64,000 nucleotides of DNA from Brevinema_A sp051649245 (GCA_051649245.1 JBOFGS010000019.1:434001-498000), one strand, 5' to 3'; numbered from the stretch's first letter, positions 52,288 to 61,512 are shown. Numbers and translations: made by a program. The notes: generated by a model from the letters alone, not told the origin.

Positions 52288-53934
52288 TTATCCCCGTAAT
52301 TTTTTATCCATCCTACGATGAAGCTGTACTTGTGAGAATCGGTGAGATTCATCTCTGACACGTTGTAACAAATACAATATTTTTGAATTATTTGGAAGTA
52401 GCATTCCAATTTTTTGATTTGGTTTAAAAATTTCTTCTTCTTGTTTTGCGATCGAAATAATATCGATATCGTTTTCTAATCCAAGTTTTTTTAACGCTTT
52501 TATGGCTGATGATAATTGTCCTTTTCCTCCATCAATCAAAATTAATTGAGGAAGAGGTTCGTTATTTGTTAACATATTTTTATAATGTCTGTAGACACTT
52601 TCTTCCATAGCAATAAAATCATCTTGTTGGTTTTCTGCACGAATGTTAAACAGACGATAAAAATCTTTGAGTGGCTCTCCACCTTGAAAGCGTACAGCGA
52701 CCCCTGATGCTAATGTCCCATCAAGCTTTGCAATGTCAAATCCGTCTATAATACTGGGAAAATGTTTGAGATTCAGCGTTTTTTGTAATTCAGCAAGTAC
52801 CTCTAATAAATCAGGTTCTGAAGAAATACGATCCAAATGGACTAAGGCATTTTTTTGTGCTAAGGACAGTAATGCCGTTTCATCTTGATTAGTTGCTGTA
52901 TTTACTGTAATGGGGACATCGTTGCTTTGAAACCATGTGGTCAATCCTTCGCAGATGTGTTGAAATTCTTCACTGATCACAATTTTGTCAGGTACATCTT
53001 CTTCGTCAGTATAGTAGGATGCGAGAAATTCTGCAAATGTCTCTGCGAGTGAAAAAGACGGATTATTGTTGACGGTAAATCCTAATTTTCCTGATAATTT
53101 CCCATTTCGAATCAAAGAAACAGCAATGCTAATGTGAGTACCTTGTTCTTCAATACCAACAATATCAATCTTACCTTTTAATGTGACATAGACGTGTTGA
53201 TTGTTTTCAAGAGATAGGATAGCGTCTAGTTGTTCTTTGTAAATTTGTGCTTTTTCAAATAATAAGGATGTTGCAGCTTCTTTCATTTTTTGTTCTAATG
53301 TTTTGATTAAAGGATCTTTTTTACCTGAAAAAAATTTGATAGCTTTGGTGATGTTATCATTGTATTCTTTTTCTGTGATTTTACCAATACAAGGAGCAGC
53401 ACAACGACCCATATGGTATTCAATACATTCTTTTTTAGGAAGTGTTTTACACGTTCTGATTTGAAAAATTTTTTGGATTAATTCTAAATTAGACCGAACA
53501 ACTCCAGCACTAATATAAGGACCAAAATAAAGATTTTTATCCATCATCTTATTTCTTGTCATGATGATACGAGGAAATTTTTCTTTTTTGATGATCTTAA
53601 TGTATGGATAAAATTTTCCATCCTTAAAGTCAATATTAAATTTTGGAAGATGTTGTTTTATTAATGTTGCTTCAAGCAGTAATGCTTCTTGTTCATTTTC
53701 TACAACAATAATATCGATGATGTGAATTTGTTGAACTAATAAATGAGTTTTCAAATATAAATGTGTTTTGCTAAAATAAGAAGAAACACGTTTTTTTAAA
53801 TTTTTAGCTTTACCTATATATATGATATCGTGTTGTTTGTTTTTATATAGGTACACACCTGGCTGTTCAGGGATTTCATTTCGTTGATCAGGGCTAAAGA
53901 TGCCTGAAATTTTTTGATGATCTATTTTTTTCAT
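52288..53934 (-). CDS. uvrC: Excinuclease ABC subunit C, without the usual C-terminal HhH region
   Basis: The 548 residues contain the GIY-YIG nuclease (PEQPGVYLYKNKQHDIIYIG, about 22-100), the Cys region CIEYHMGRCAAPCIGKI, a UVR helix pair (about 205-245) and the RNase H-like nuclease (IIDGFDIAKLDGTLASG, LILIDGGKGQLSSA, RDESHRF). UvrC cuts both sides of a DNA lesion in the UvrABC complex. The protein stops shortly after RDESHRFSQVQLHRRMDKKL; most UvrC proteins continue about 60 residues with a tandem helix-hairpin-helix that binds DNA. cutC occupies the space immediately after the stop. Confidence 0.94.
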   Translation of the reverse strand: MKKIDHQKISGIFSPDQRNEIPEQPGVYLYKNKQHDIIYIGKAKNLKKRVSSYFSKTHLYLKTHLLVQQIHIIDIIVVENEQEALLLEATLIKQHLPKFNIDFKDGKFYPYIKIIKKEKFPRIIMTRNKMMDKNLYFGPYISAGVVRSNLELIQKIFQIRTCKTLPKKECIEYHMGRCAAPCIGKITEKEYNDNITKAIKFFSGKKDPLIKTLEQKMKEAATSLLFEKAQIYKEQLDAILSLENNQHVYVTLKGKIDIVGIEEQGTHISIAVSLIRNGKLSGKLGFTVNNNPSFSLAETFAEFLASYYTDEEDVPDKIVISEEFQHICEGLTTWFQSNDVPITVNTATNQDETALLSLAQKNALVHLDRISSEPDLLEVLAELQKTLNLKHFPSIIDGFDIAKLDGTLASGVAVRFQGGEPLKDFYRLFNIRAENQQDDFIAMEESVYRHYKNMLTNNEPLPQLILIDGGKGQLSSAIKALKKLGLENDIDIISIAKQEEEIFKPNQKIGMLLPNNSKILYLLQRVRDESHRFSQVQLHRRMDKKLRG

Positions 53935-54133
53935 AAATAATATCTCTATTCTTTACATATACCTAAATATACTCAAATTTTTTCATTTTTTTCCGAAAAA
54001 TAACTAATCGAACTTGATTTTAATATCATAGTATAAACAAAATATAAAATCAAGTTGTATTTGGTATAGATAATCATAAAATAGAACAAAATAAGATACT
54101 AATTATTCTATTTGATATGTTTAATTGAATAAT

Positions 54134-54162
54134 TTGTTTATAAAGATAAAATATGTTATAAT
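54134..54162 (+). promoter_or_regulatory. Promoter of the SbcD-like gene
   Basis: TTGTTT (54134-54139), 17-bp spacer, TATAAT (54157-54162), 65 bp before the ATG at 54227. The rest of the 292-bp gap 53935-54226 shows no gene. Confidence 0.65.
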
Positions 54163-54226
54163 ATAGTAATTTCTTATATAATCTATTTTTTAAGAAAAAT
54201 AGAGATTACTGTAGGAAAGGTGTTCG

Positions 54227-55255
54227 ATGAAAATATTACACACAGCAGATCTACATCTTAAGGAAAAAGAACATCTATCTGTTCTTGAATCCATAATACA
54301 GCTTGCTCAAAAAGAAAGTGTTGAATTAATACTAATTGCAGGTGATTTGTTTGATGTTGCGGCAAATGGACGACTTTTAGAAGCCGCAATGCTTCCGATT
54401 TGGGAACAATTTCAAGGCTCCGTTCTTATTGTTCCGGGTAATCATGATGATAAATTTCTCAATCATCGATCCGAACTTGCTCCAAATGTTATTGTTGCTA
54501 ATCAGACACCTTATTCTGTTGCAGAAATTGAAGGTTTGTATTTTGTTTGTGTGCCTTACCAACATAATATTTCTTTATCTGATATTAATATTCCAGATTA
54601 TGATCCTGCTATTTTAGTTACTCACGGTACATATGAAAGTGGCACTAAAGCTAAATATTTTCCAATTTCTTCTTCTGATGTTGCTGGACGTTATAGATAT
54701 GTAGCATTAGGTCACTATCATACATGGTTTGATCGTTGGACAAATGGTACCTGTCTTGTCAATCCGGGAGCACCACGTCAAACTCGAAAAAGTGATATAG
54801 GTGCTCGTTATGTTTCTTTGATTGATACGGATTCTTGGGCAATGGAACGATTGCTATTGCCTATTGTTTTTATTGATTACCAAACAATTAATGTTTCCGT
54901 TACCGATGCTGAAAAAATTATTCAAGATAAACTTCTTCGTGCCACTTCATCGCTATTAGACTATTCTTTTGTACAAATTTCTTTAAAGCTACAAGGTTCT
55001 TTAATTTTTTCTAAATATTCCTTATCTCAACGTTTGGAAATGTGGAAAGATTTTTTGATGAAGAATCGACGAGATGTCAGCAGAATCACTTGGGATCTTA
55101 CAAAAATTACTCAAATCTCATCGAAAGTAATGCATGCTTCTTTTTCTCGTTTAATGGTTGATAAAATATCAGAAATTGCACCAAAAGAACTTGATGATTT
55201 AGCACCATTTTTGTTTGAACGTTTACAGTATAAAAATCAAAAATATATTGATTGA
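54227..55255 (+). CDS. Calcineurin-like metallophosphoesterase, SbcD/YhaO type
   Basis: The 342 residues carry the metal-binding set of DNA-repair phosphoesterases: LHTADLHLK (D, H), IAGDLFDVA (D), VPGNHDD (N, H), LVTHGTYESGT (H) and ALGHYHTWF (H, H). SbcD/Mre11 proteins are nucleases that work with an SbcC ATPase; YhaO-like single proteins also occur with YhaN. No sbcC or yhaN is in this window, so partner and substrate are open. It overlaps the frame of the peroxiredoxin gene's upstream extension only; the true prx start is 24 bp further on. Confidence 0.85.
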   Translation: MKILHTADLHLKEKEHLSVLESIIQLAQKESVELILIAGDLFDVAANGRLLEAAMLPIWEQFQGSVLIVPGNHDDKFLNHRSELAPNVIVANQTPYSVAEIEGLYFVCVPYQHNISLSDINIPDYDPAILVTHGTYESGTKAKYFPISSSDVAGRYRYVALGHYHTWFDRWTNGTCLVNPGAPRQTRKSDIGARYVSLIDTDSWAMERLLLPIVFIDYQTINVSVTDAEKIIQDKLLRATSSLLDYSFVQISLKLQGSLIFSKYSLSQRLEMWKDFLMKNRRDVSRITWDLTKITQISSKVMHASFSRLMVDKISEIAPKELDDLAPFLFERLQYKNQKYID

Positions 55256-55278
55256 TGTCAATATTTACGGAGGAATAT

Positions 55279-55863
55279 ATGAGTTTAGTTAATAAAACAG
55301 CTCCCGATTTTACGGCTCAAGCTGTTATCAATGGCGAAATTAAAGAGATTCGTCTTTCAAATTATAAAGGAATGCCAATTTTATTTTTCTTTTATCCTTT
55401 AGATTTTACTTTTGTTTGTCCTACAGAATTACATGCTTTTAGTGATGCTCATGAAACATTTGAAAAAAAAGGTGTGAAGCTGATTGCTTGTTCTGTGGAC
55501 TCTGTTTATAGTCATTTTGCTTGGTTGAATACCCCTCGTTCTGAAGGTGGGATCAAAAGTGTTTCTTATCCTATTGTTTCAGATATTACTAAATCGATTG
55601 CAAAAGATTATGGGGTATTATTAGAAGATCAAGGTGTTGCATTAAGAGGATCGTTCTTTATTGATTCTGATTTTATTGTTCGTTTTGAGCAAGTTTATGA
55701 TAAACCAATAGGTAGATCAGTTGAAGAAACAATCCGTGCTATTGATGCTTGGACATTCTATCAGAAAAATGGTGAAGTTTGTCCTGCAAACTGGAAACCT
55801 GGTGATGAAGCAATCAAAACAACCGCTACAGGACTTAATATATTCTTTAATGAAAAAAAATAA
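55279..55863 (+). CDS. 2-Cys peroxiredoxin (AhpC/Prx1 type)
   Basis: ATG 55279 has GGAGG 6 bp upstream, so it is preferred over an in-frame start at 55252. The 194 residues have the peroxidatic Cys at 47 (LDFTFVCPTEL), the conserved Arg region (RGSFFID) and the resolving Cys at 168 (GEVCPANW). The enzyme reduces hydrogen peroxide and organic peroxides through a Cys pair, needing a thiol donor. The next gene encodes a double thioredoxin-fold protein that may be the donor. The C-terminal part includes the helix that follows the resolving Cys. Confidence 0.95.
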   Translation: MSLVNKTAPDFTAQAVINGEIKEIRLSNYKGMPILFFFYPLDFTFVCPTELHAFSDAHETFEKKGVKLIACSVDSVYSHFAWLNTPRSEGGIKSVSYPIVSDITKSIAKDYGVLLEDQGVALRGSFFIDSDFIVRFEQVYDKPIGRSVEETIRAIDAWTFYQKNGEVCPANWKPGDEAIKTTATGLNIFFNEKK

Positions 55864-56029
55864 AATATACCTGATGAAAAAAGAGTGCATTGGCTGGAAT
55901 CATTATGAGATCTGTTTAATTTTTTTCTGATCTATATCTTATCATAGGACTATTCTGTAAAAACAAGAGTAAAATGAGAAAAAATTAAATAGATCGAATT
56001 TTTGTTAAGATAAGGTTTGTTTTTCACTT

Positions 56030-56175
56030 GTTGATGGTAATGCCCTAAAATATAATAAATCTTTTGATCAAATAATTGATTATTGCACTAAAATAAGGAT
56101 TAAAAGTAACTCTTGCCGTTCCTGCTCTATATAATTAAATAGTATGGAATGGGTTAATCATGGATTGAGGAGCCA
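56030..56175 (+). pseudogene. Possible integrase-core transposase scrap in the peroxiredoxin/thioredoxin gap
   Basis: The 318-bp gap 55864-56181 holds no gene. A short frame reads VDGNALKYNKSFDQIIDYCT, then a stop, then MEWVNHGL. The order resembles the DNG.EF..F..YC and VE..N parts of the DDE core of some transposases, with stops. The likeness is weak and could be chance. No inverted repeats were seen. Confidence 0.2.
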
Positions 56176-56181
56176 GTACAA

Positions 56182-56823
56182 ATGCCGATGTTTGATGTAG
56201 AAACAGGAAATCAAATGATACGTATTCTTGAAGATATGGTTAACCCTGTAAAAATACTTTGTTGTTTTGGAAATAATGATAAAAGTAAAGAAACTCAACA
56301 ATTTGTAACAGAATTTTCTCAATTTTCTCCCAAATTGTCCCTAGAAATTCTGAGCAAAAATGATATGATTTTGAAAGCAAAAGAATGGGATATCAACGAT
56401 ATACCAATGCTTGTTGTTACAAATGAACAAAAAACACTCAAAGGTGTTCGATTTTTGGGAACTCCTGGGGGGTTTGAAATCAACTCATTTTTAATGTCTA
56501 TTTTGGAAGTGTCTGGTAAGATAGATAGTCTTGCTGTTGCAGATTTGATTGTTGTAGATAGAGTGAGATCTTTATTAAAAATATATGTTTTTGTGTCTTT
56601 GAATTGTGCCCAATGTCCAAAGGCTGTGATGAATGTTCATCGCTTAGCTATTCAAAATCAACATATTCATGCCTATATGGTAGAAGCTCCCGCTTTTTCG
56701 ACACTAACATCACAATATAATATTCAAGCATTTCCCACTATTCAAATAGGTGATAAGTGTATTATTGGTGAAAACACAAAAGAAATGTCAAATATTATCA
56801 AACTAATTAAAGAATTTATCTGA
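56182..56823 (+). CDS. Double thioredoxin-fold protein (AhpF N-terminal domain type)
   Basis: The 213 residues make two thioredoxin folds. The first lacks a Cys pair (NPVKILCCFGNN in its place); the second has C142-x-x-C145 (SLNCAQCPKAV) and the cis-Pro region (IQAFPTIQIGD). This is the build of the N-terminal domain of AhpF and of PDO/glutaredoxin-like proteins that pass electrons to peroxiredoxin. The FAD/NADH part of AhpF is absent, so another reductase must supply electrons. GAGGAG precedes the ATG. Position behind the peroxiredoxin gene supports the pairing. Confidence 0.8.
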   Translation: MPMFDVETGNQMIRILEDMVNPVKILCCFGNNDKSKETQQFVTEFSQFSPKLSLEILSKNDMILKAKEWDINDIPMLVVTNEQKTLKGVRFLGTPGGFEINSFLMSILEVSGKIDSLAVADLIVVDRVRSLLKIYVFVSLNCAQCPKAVMNVHRLAIQNQHIHAYMVEAPAFSTLTSQYNIQAFPTIQIGDKCIIGENTKEMSNIIKLIKEFI

Positions 56824-56834
56824 TAATCTTATAG

Positions 56835-56864
56835 AAAATCCTCCTAAGTACTTAGGAGGATTTT
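56835..56864. terminator. Perfect 30-bp palindrome, bidirectional terminator
   Basis: The 15 bases at 56835-56849 are the exact inverse of 56850-56864, with no loop (centre GTAC) and T-runs on both sides. It lies between the convergent thioredoxin-fold gene and the small lipoprotein gene. Similar in style to the longer one at 3557. Confidence 0.88.
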
Positions 56865-56890
56865 TTATAATCTTTTTGGATATTGTAACG

Positions 56891-57301
56891 TTATTTTTTC
56901 TTTGCAAATTCTGTAGCTTTATCCCAATTAATGGCTTCAATAGTCGTAGCATATTCTGTATGGAATAAAGTGTTACCACTATTTTGTTGAATAATTCCAA
57001 TATAACGTTCTGGAGCATTGTTTTCTTGATAGATACCTTCAGAACTACTAGCACCGTTATTTCTTGAGTTAATAAAAAATAAGCCATTTTTGGGATCAAA
57101 AGTAGCCGTTGGTACAGAACCAAAGATAGCCAAAAGCCTTCTATTAGCTTGAAATGTTAACCCAGCTCCTGTATTAAGACCATTGTATGATTTGGTATCG
57201 ATTGAATCTAAAAATTTATTTGCTTCTTTGGAAAAATTATTATCTACACTTGAACAAGAAATAGCGAAAAAAAGTGCTAAAAAAGAAAAAAAATATTTCA
57301 T
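56891..57301 (-). CDS. Small lipoprotein of unknown function
   Basis: From ATG 57301 (GAGAGG 8 bp upstream) 136 residues beginning MKYFFSFLALFFAISCSS, a lipoprotein signal with Cys at 16. The mature part (about 120 residues) is rich in Asn, Thr and Ala; the segment LTFQANRRLLAIFGSVPTA suggests one sheet or a small domain. No family recognised. An envelope location is expected. Alone on its strand. Confidence 0.78.
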   Translation of the reverse strand: MKYFFSFLALFFAISCSSVDNNFSKEANKFLDSIDTKSYNGLNTGAGLTFQANRRLLAIFGSVPTATFDPKNGLFFINSRNNGASSSEGIYQENNAPERYIGIIQQNSGNTLFHTEYATTIEAINWDKATEFAKKK

Positions 57302-57385
57302 GAAAAATCCTCTCATATGGGATTGTTAAATCTATTAATTATACAATACTTCTGTGATGATGTCAATGAAAATAAAGAATGATCT

Positions 57386-57414
57386 TTGCAAAAAAAAATA
57401 AAATAATTTATAAT
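57386..57414 (+). promoter_or_regulatory. Promoter of the tandem HD-domain gene
   Basis: TTGCAA (57386-57391), 17-bp spacer, TATAAT (57409-57414), 48 bp before the start at 57462. Confidence 0.65.
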
Positions 57415-57461
57415 ATGATATCTCATAGGATGAAATGGTTTTTATAAAATAAGGAAAAGTG

Positions 57462-58706
57462 ATGATAAGAAAAAATTTAATTTTAAAACTTTTTGAAGGC
57501 TTTACAATGCAACGTTGGAATGATCAGCTTAGACCTACAGAATTTGTAGAAGCGGACAAACAAGCCCATGCTCTTAGCTTATCATATTTTTTAGCAAAAG
57601 CTGCTGAAAAATCAGAACCTGTTGATATGGAAGAATTAATCGAAAAAACTATTTTTCGTTATTTGGAACGCATTGTTGTTACAGATATCAAACCTCCAGT
57701 ATTTCAAAAAATTGTTGCTGATCACCATCAATATAAAGAATTGAGAAAATTTGTTAAAGAAACTATATTTCCCTATTTATATGGTCTTCCTGAAGAATTT
57801 ATCAAACGTTTTTGTCATTGGTGCGATACTATTGATCAAGAAACGACACTTGTTGATAAGATTATGGATATTGCTAGAGCTGATGCAACATTATGGGAAT
57901 TTGATTTGTTAAAAAATACCAATCCCAATGCTTTTGGTCTTGTGGATCTTCAGGAAGATATGAAGCGTCTTAAAAATAAACATCTAAATATTCGTACCAC
58001 ACTTGTTACCCAACTTGAAACAAAACATATTCGTGAAGAAAATAAAGAAGATTTATTCACTAATGAAAACTATTCTTCTTATGATCAATTAATCTCGATG
58101 TTTGGACAAATGCGTTTTCAAGTACGTTGGGCACAGCTATCTCGAGAACCAAAAACCACAGTACTTGGACATTCATTTTTTGTTGCTGTGCTCAGTTATT
58201 TTTTTTCTATCTCTGCTGATGCTTGTAAAAAACGTATTTATAATAATTTTTTTACAGGAGTTTTTCATGATCTGCCTGAAGTGTTTACGAGAGATATTAT
58301 TTCTCCTCTCAAAACAAATATTCCTGGGCTTGGAGATATGATTAAAGAAATCGAACATCAAGAAATAAATAAAAAATTTAAAATGCTGATTCCTGATTAT
58401 TTGCATGAGGAATTGTTTTATTTTATTAATGATGAATTTTCAAATATGACTGTTGAAAATAATGTACATGTTGAGCATTTTGGTGATATCCCAAAAGATA
58501 AAAATGAGGATAAATTTAATCCTCGCGATGGTTCTTTAGTGCGATTGGCAGACCATCTCAGTGCTTTTGTCGAAGCGGATATGGCATTGAAAAATGGTTC
58601 CACGGCTCTTGATTTTGTTAACGCAAAAGCAAAAATAATCGAGAAATATTTTTGTAAAAAAATTTCAGGTTTGGATGTTCGACCGTTATTTTTAGATTTT
58701 CAATAA
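57462..58706 (+). CDS. HD-domain hydrolase, YfbR-like, apparently duplicated
   Basis: ATG 57462 (AAGG upstream; the frame also allows GTG 57459). The 414 residues hold two related halves. The second (about 225-415) is a good YfbR/HD_3 hydrolase: LGHSFFVAVLSYFF, FFTGVFHDLPEVFTRDIISP and a later HLSAFVEADMAL. YfbR hydrolyses deoxynucleoside 5'-monophosphates. The first half (about 20-110) repeats the pattern (ADKQAHALSLSYFLAKAA; FRYLERIVVTDIKPPVF), but the HD pair is replaced by RY, so it has lost the metal site. Followed after 32 bp by a TPR gene. Confidence 0.82.
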   Translation: MIRKNLILKLFEGFTMQRWNDQLRPTEFVEADKQAHALSLSYFLAKAAEKSEPVDMEELIEKTIFRYLERIVVTDIKPPVFQKIVADHHQYKELRKFVKETIFPYLYGLPEEFIKRFCHWCDTIDQETTLVDKIMDIARADATLWEFDLLKNTNPNAFGLVDLQEDMKRLKNKHLNIRTTLVTQLETKHIREENKEDLFTNENYSSYDQLISMFGQMRFQVRWAQLSREPKTTVLGHSFFVAVLSYFFSISADACKKRIYNNFFTGVFHDLPEVFTRDIISPLKTNIPGLGDMIKEIEHQEINKKFKMLIPDYLHEELFYFINDEFSNMTVENNVHVEHFGDIPKDKNEDKFNPRDGSLVRLADHLSAFVEADMALKNGSTALDFVNAKAKIIEKYFCKKISGLDVRPLFLDFQ

Positions 58707-58738
58707 ATTTTATAAAATATTTAAAGGATAAGATACTC

Positions 58739-60166
58739 ATGGAGTTTAACAGACATACTCTTGAACTAATCCAAGAAGAGGATATTGCATCGTGGGGAGA
58801 ATATGCCGATCAAATTTCCTCTACGGATAGTGAATTTGCAGAGCAAATTTATCAAAAAATACTCAATCTTGATGGTGAACATACAACAGCGTTATCAAAT
58901 TATGCCGATTTTCTACAAGATCAAGGCAGACATCGTGAAGCAAAGTTAATTTACTCACGATTACTCCAATTAGAAAACGATAATCCTAATTTATATTTTC
59001 GTCTTGGGGCATTTAATGTGGAAATAGGGGAATTTGATCAGGCAGAAAAGAATTTTATCAAATTCTTTGAAAAAGAGCCTTTTGCTGGAGAACGGCTGAT
59101 GGATAAGGCAAATGAACTTGCCGAGAAAGAAAAATTTCGATCTGCTGAGTGGTATTATCGTTTTATGATGAAACAAATTCCTGATGATCCTTTTATTTTT
59201 AATAATTATGCCTTACTATTAGCTGATCTTGGAAGATTTAATGAAGCAGAAGAATATCTCAAAAAATGTCTTTCCCACCATGACGATATTGTAAGTGATA
59301 TCAGTGTTGAATTTAATTATGCGAATTTATTATTTTTATTAGATAGAATTGAAGAAGCTGAATGGTTTTATAATAAAGCATTAGCAAAAGATCCCAAAGA
59401 TGTTCCTGTGTTGAATAATTACGTGTCTTTATTAATTAGAAAAGGTGAGTTTCGGAAAGCGGAAGATACATTAAAGAAAATTTTAGTGATCACACCTGCC
59501 GATATTACTGCGTTACAAAATTATTCTAATTTATTGGTCAGAAACGGACGATTTGATGAAGCTATTCATGTTGCTCAAGTTTATACTGACAGCTATCCTA
59601 CTTATGCTCCGGCATTTTTTCAACTGGCATCTATCTTAGCAGAAGCCAATCATCTTGAAGATGCTGTTTTAACATTAGAGAAAGTATTGCAATTGGATCC
59701 TGATTGTATTGAGGCAACAACATTATTAGCCGTAACACTTTCTGATCTTGAACAATTTGACAAAAGTGAGGAGATATTCAAAACAGCACTGATTTCTAAA
59801 AGTGGGGATCCCTTATTACGATTTTACTATGCAGCAATGCTTTTTGATGCCGGTCGCTATGAGGATTCAAAACGATGGGCTGCTGCCTTGGTAGAGGCAG
59901 ATCCTTCTCATGGTGAGGCTTGGAGTTTGTTGGGCAGTATTGCTAATGCAGAAGGTAAAATTTATGAAGCACGAAGTCTTTTTGAAAAATCTGTTGAAAA
60001 AGATCCTTATAATTCTGAAGTGTGGTTGCAGACTGCGTTATTCTATCATCAAATACGAGATTATGTCGAATCAGAAAAAGCATTCTCTAAAGCCCTTGAA
60101 CTTTCTCCAGAAGATTTTCGTATCTTAACAGAAAAACAACGATGTATCCAAGAGCGTGAAAAATAG
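58739..60166 (+). CDS. Cytoplasmic TPR-repeat protein
   Basis: The 475-residue protein has no signal peptide and consists of about twelve tetratricopeptide repeats (for example ALSNYADFLQDQGRHREAKL, LYFRLGAFNVEIGEFDQAEK, FNNYALLLADLGRFNEAEEY, LLSLGSI-type WSLLGSIANAEGKIYEARSL). TPRs bind partner proteins; nothing shows the partner. It begins 32 bp after the HD gene and is followed by mutY with a start 2 bp after its stop, so HD, TPR and mutY look like one transcript. Confidence 0.85.
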   Translation: MEFNRHTLELIQEEDIASWGEYADQISSTDSEFAEQIYQKILNLDGEHTTALSNYADFLQDQGRHREAKLIYSRLLQLENDNPNLYFRLGAFNVEIGEFDQAEKNFIKFFEKEPFAGERLMDKANELAEKEKFRSAEWYYRFMMKQIPDDPFIFNNYALLLADLGRFNEAEEYLKKCLSHHDDIVSDISVEFNYANLLFLLDRIEEAEWFYNKALAKDPKDVPVLNNYVSLLIRKGEFRKAEDTLKKILVITPADITALQNYSNLLVRNGRFDEAIHVAQVYTDSYPTYAPAFFQLASILAEANHLEDAVLTLEKVLQLDPDCIEATTLLAVTLSDLEQFDKSEEIFKTALISKSGDPLLRFYYAAMLFDAGRYEDSKRWAAALVEADPSHGEAWSLLGSIANAEGKIYEARSLFEKSVEKDPYNSEVWLQTALFYHQIRDYVESEKAFSKALELSPEDFRILTEKQRCIQEREK

Positions 60167-60167
60167 C

Positions 60168-61169
60168 ATGGATCAATCAATAATAGTAAAAGCTCTTATG
60201 TGGTTTTCTATTTATAAACGTGAAGAACCATGGCGTGATAATCCTACACCATATCGGGTTTGGATTTCAGAAATGATGCTTCAGCAAACAACAGTAGCTA
60301 CGGTAAAAAAATATTTTTTGAGATTTATGGAGCGATTTCCTAAGTTAGATGATCTTGCTAACGCTAGTGAAGATGATGTTCTTCATCTTTGGGCAGGACT
60401 TGGATATTATTCTCGAGCAAGAAATATCCTGAAGACAGCAAAAATAATCAAAAAAGAAGAGAATTTCCCTCAAGATCGTCATGAATTACGTTCATTGCCG
60501 GGTATTGGTCCTTATACATCTGCAGCAATTACATCTATTGCCTACAATAAACCAGATGCTTTGGTCGATACAAATGTTGATCGGGTGCTTGGTCGGTTTT
60601 TTGGTATGATGAGAACAGAACCTTCCTTTAATAAAAAAATTGAAAGCATTGCTCAAGAGATTATGGATGTTGTGGCGGAGATTAGACCTAGTGATATTTG
60701 GATTTGGAATCAGGTATTAATGGAAATAGGGGCGTTGATTTGTCAAGTAAGTCGTGCCAAATGTATGGAATGTCCTTTGTCCACACAGTGTAAAGCTTTT
60801 CTTTTAGAAAAATCCTTAGTATTTCCTGGGATCAAACCAAAAGCTGACATAATCGCAATAGAAGAATCTTGTGTGATTATTAAAAAAGAATCATTGATTG
60901 TTCTGTGTAAAAATAATGTGGGACGTCGAAAAGGGCTTTATGATTTTAAGCTTATCAATAATAAACAAGGACTTGAGTTGTTAGGTCAAATCAGCTATCG
61001 AATTTCTAATAATAAAGTTACAAGGAATGTTTTTTTATTGAAAAATGATCTTCATCATCTTCAAGAAGATGAAGTTTTTGTTGATCCTATAGATTGTCAA
61101 AAATACTACCCAATTACATCGAGTTGTAAAAAAGTTATTCAAAAGTATATCCTTCCCAAAAACAAATAA
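60168..61169 (+). CDS. mutY: A/G-specific adenine glycosylase
   Basis: I take ATG 60168 as the start; a GTG 12 bp upstream overlaps the TPR gene. The 333 residues show the catalytic Glu in WISEMMLQQTTV, the helix-hairpin-helix LRSLPGIGPYTSAAI, the catalytic Asp in ALVDTNVDRVLGR and the Fe-S cysteines C-x6-C-x2-C-x5-C (CQVSRAKCMECPLSTQC). MutY removes adenine paired with 8-oxoguanine. The C-terminal NUDIX-like domain (about 235-333) is short and diverged, but present. Confidence 0.94.
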   Translation: MDQSIIVKALMWFSIYKREEPWRDNPTPYRVWISEMMLQQTTVATVKKYFLRFMERFPKLDDLANASEDDVLHLWAGLGYYSRARNILKTAKIIKKEENFPQDRHELRSLPGIGPYTSAAITSIAYNKPDALVDTNVDRVLGRFFGMMRTEPSFNKKIESIAQEIMDVVAEIRPSDIWIWNQVLMEIGALICQVSRAKCMECPLSTQCKAFLLEKSLVFPGIKPKADIIAIEESCVIIKKESLIVLCKNNVGRRKGLYDFKLINNKQGLELLGQISYRISNNKVTRNVFLLKNDLHHLQEDEVFVDPIDCQKYYPITSSCKKVIQKYILPKNK

Positions 61170-61188
61170 TTATATTTTTTGAAAAACG

Positions 61189-61217
61189 TTGACAAAATAA
61201 GATAAATAGTTTAAAAT
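61189..61217 (+). promoter_or_regulatory. Promoter of the rpsP operon
   Basis: TTGACA (61189-61194), 17-bp spacer, TAAAAT (61212-61217), 33 bp before the rpsP start. Confidence 0.8.
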
Positions 61218-61250
61218 ACTTAAAGTGAAATTTTATGTGGAGGCCAATCT

Positions 61251-61499
61251 GTGTCAACAAATATTCGTTTAATGCGTATCGGTAAAAAGAAAGCACCTTA
61301 TTATAGAGTAGTAGTAACTGATTCTAGAAACAAACGTGATGGTGCGTATATTGAAAATCTTGGAACATACAGACCTATTGAAGAAAAAGAGCAAGTGTTA
61401 ATTAATGTTGCTCGATTTGATGAATGGGTAAAGTTAGGAGCTGTGGTGTCCCCAACAGTAAAACAACTTGTTTCCAAGGCAAGAACTGCTACAGTATAA
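61251..61499 (+). CDS. rpsP: Ribosomal protein S16
   Basis: The 82-residue protein begins at GTG 61251 behind GTGGAGG. It has the S16 block STNIRLMRIGKKKAPYYRVVV, TDSRNKRDGAYIENLGTYRP and the C-terminal GAVVSPTVKQLVSKA. S16 is an early assembly protein of the small subunit. It leads the rpsP-rimM-trmD-rplS operon. The small KH-domain gene (khpA) that lies between rpsP and rimM in many bacteria is absent; only 13 bp separate the two. Confidence 0.98.
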   Translation: MSTNIRLMRIGKKKAPYYRVVVTDSRNKRDGAYIENLGTYRPIEEKEQVLINVARFDEWVKLGAVVSPTVKQLVSKARTATV

Positions 61500-61512
61500 T
61501 TTGAGGTTTTAA

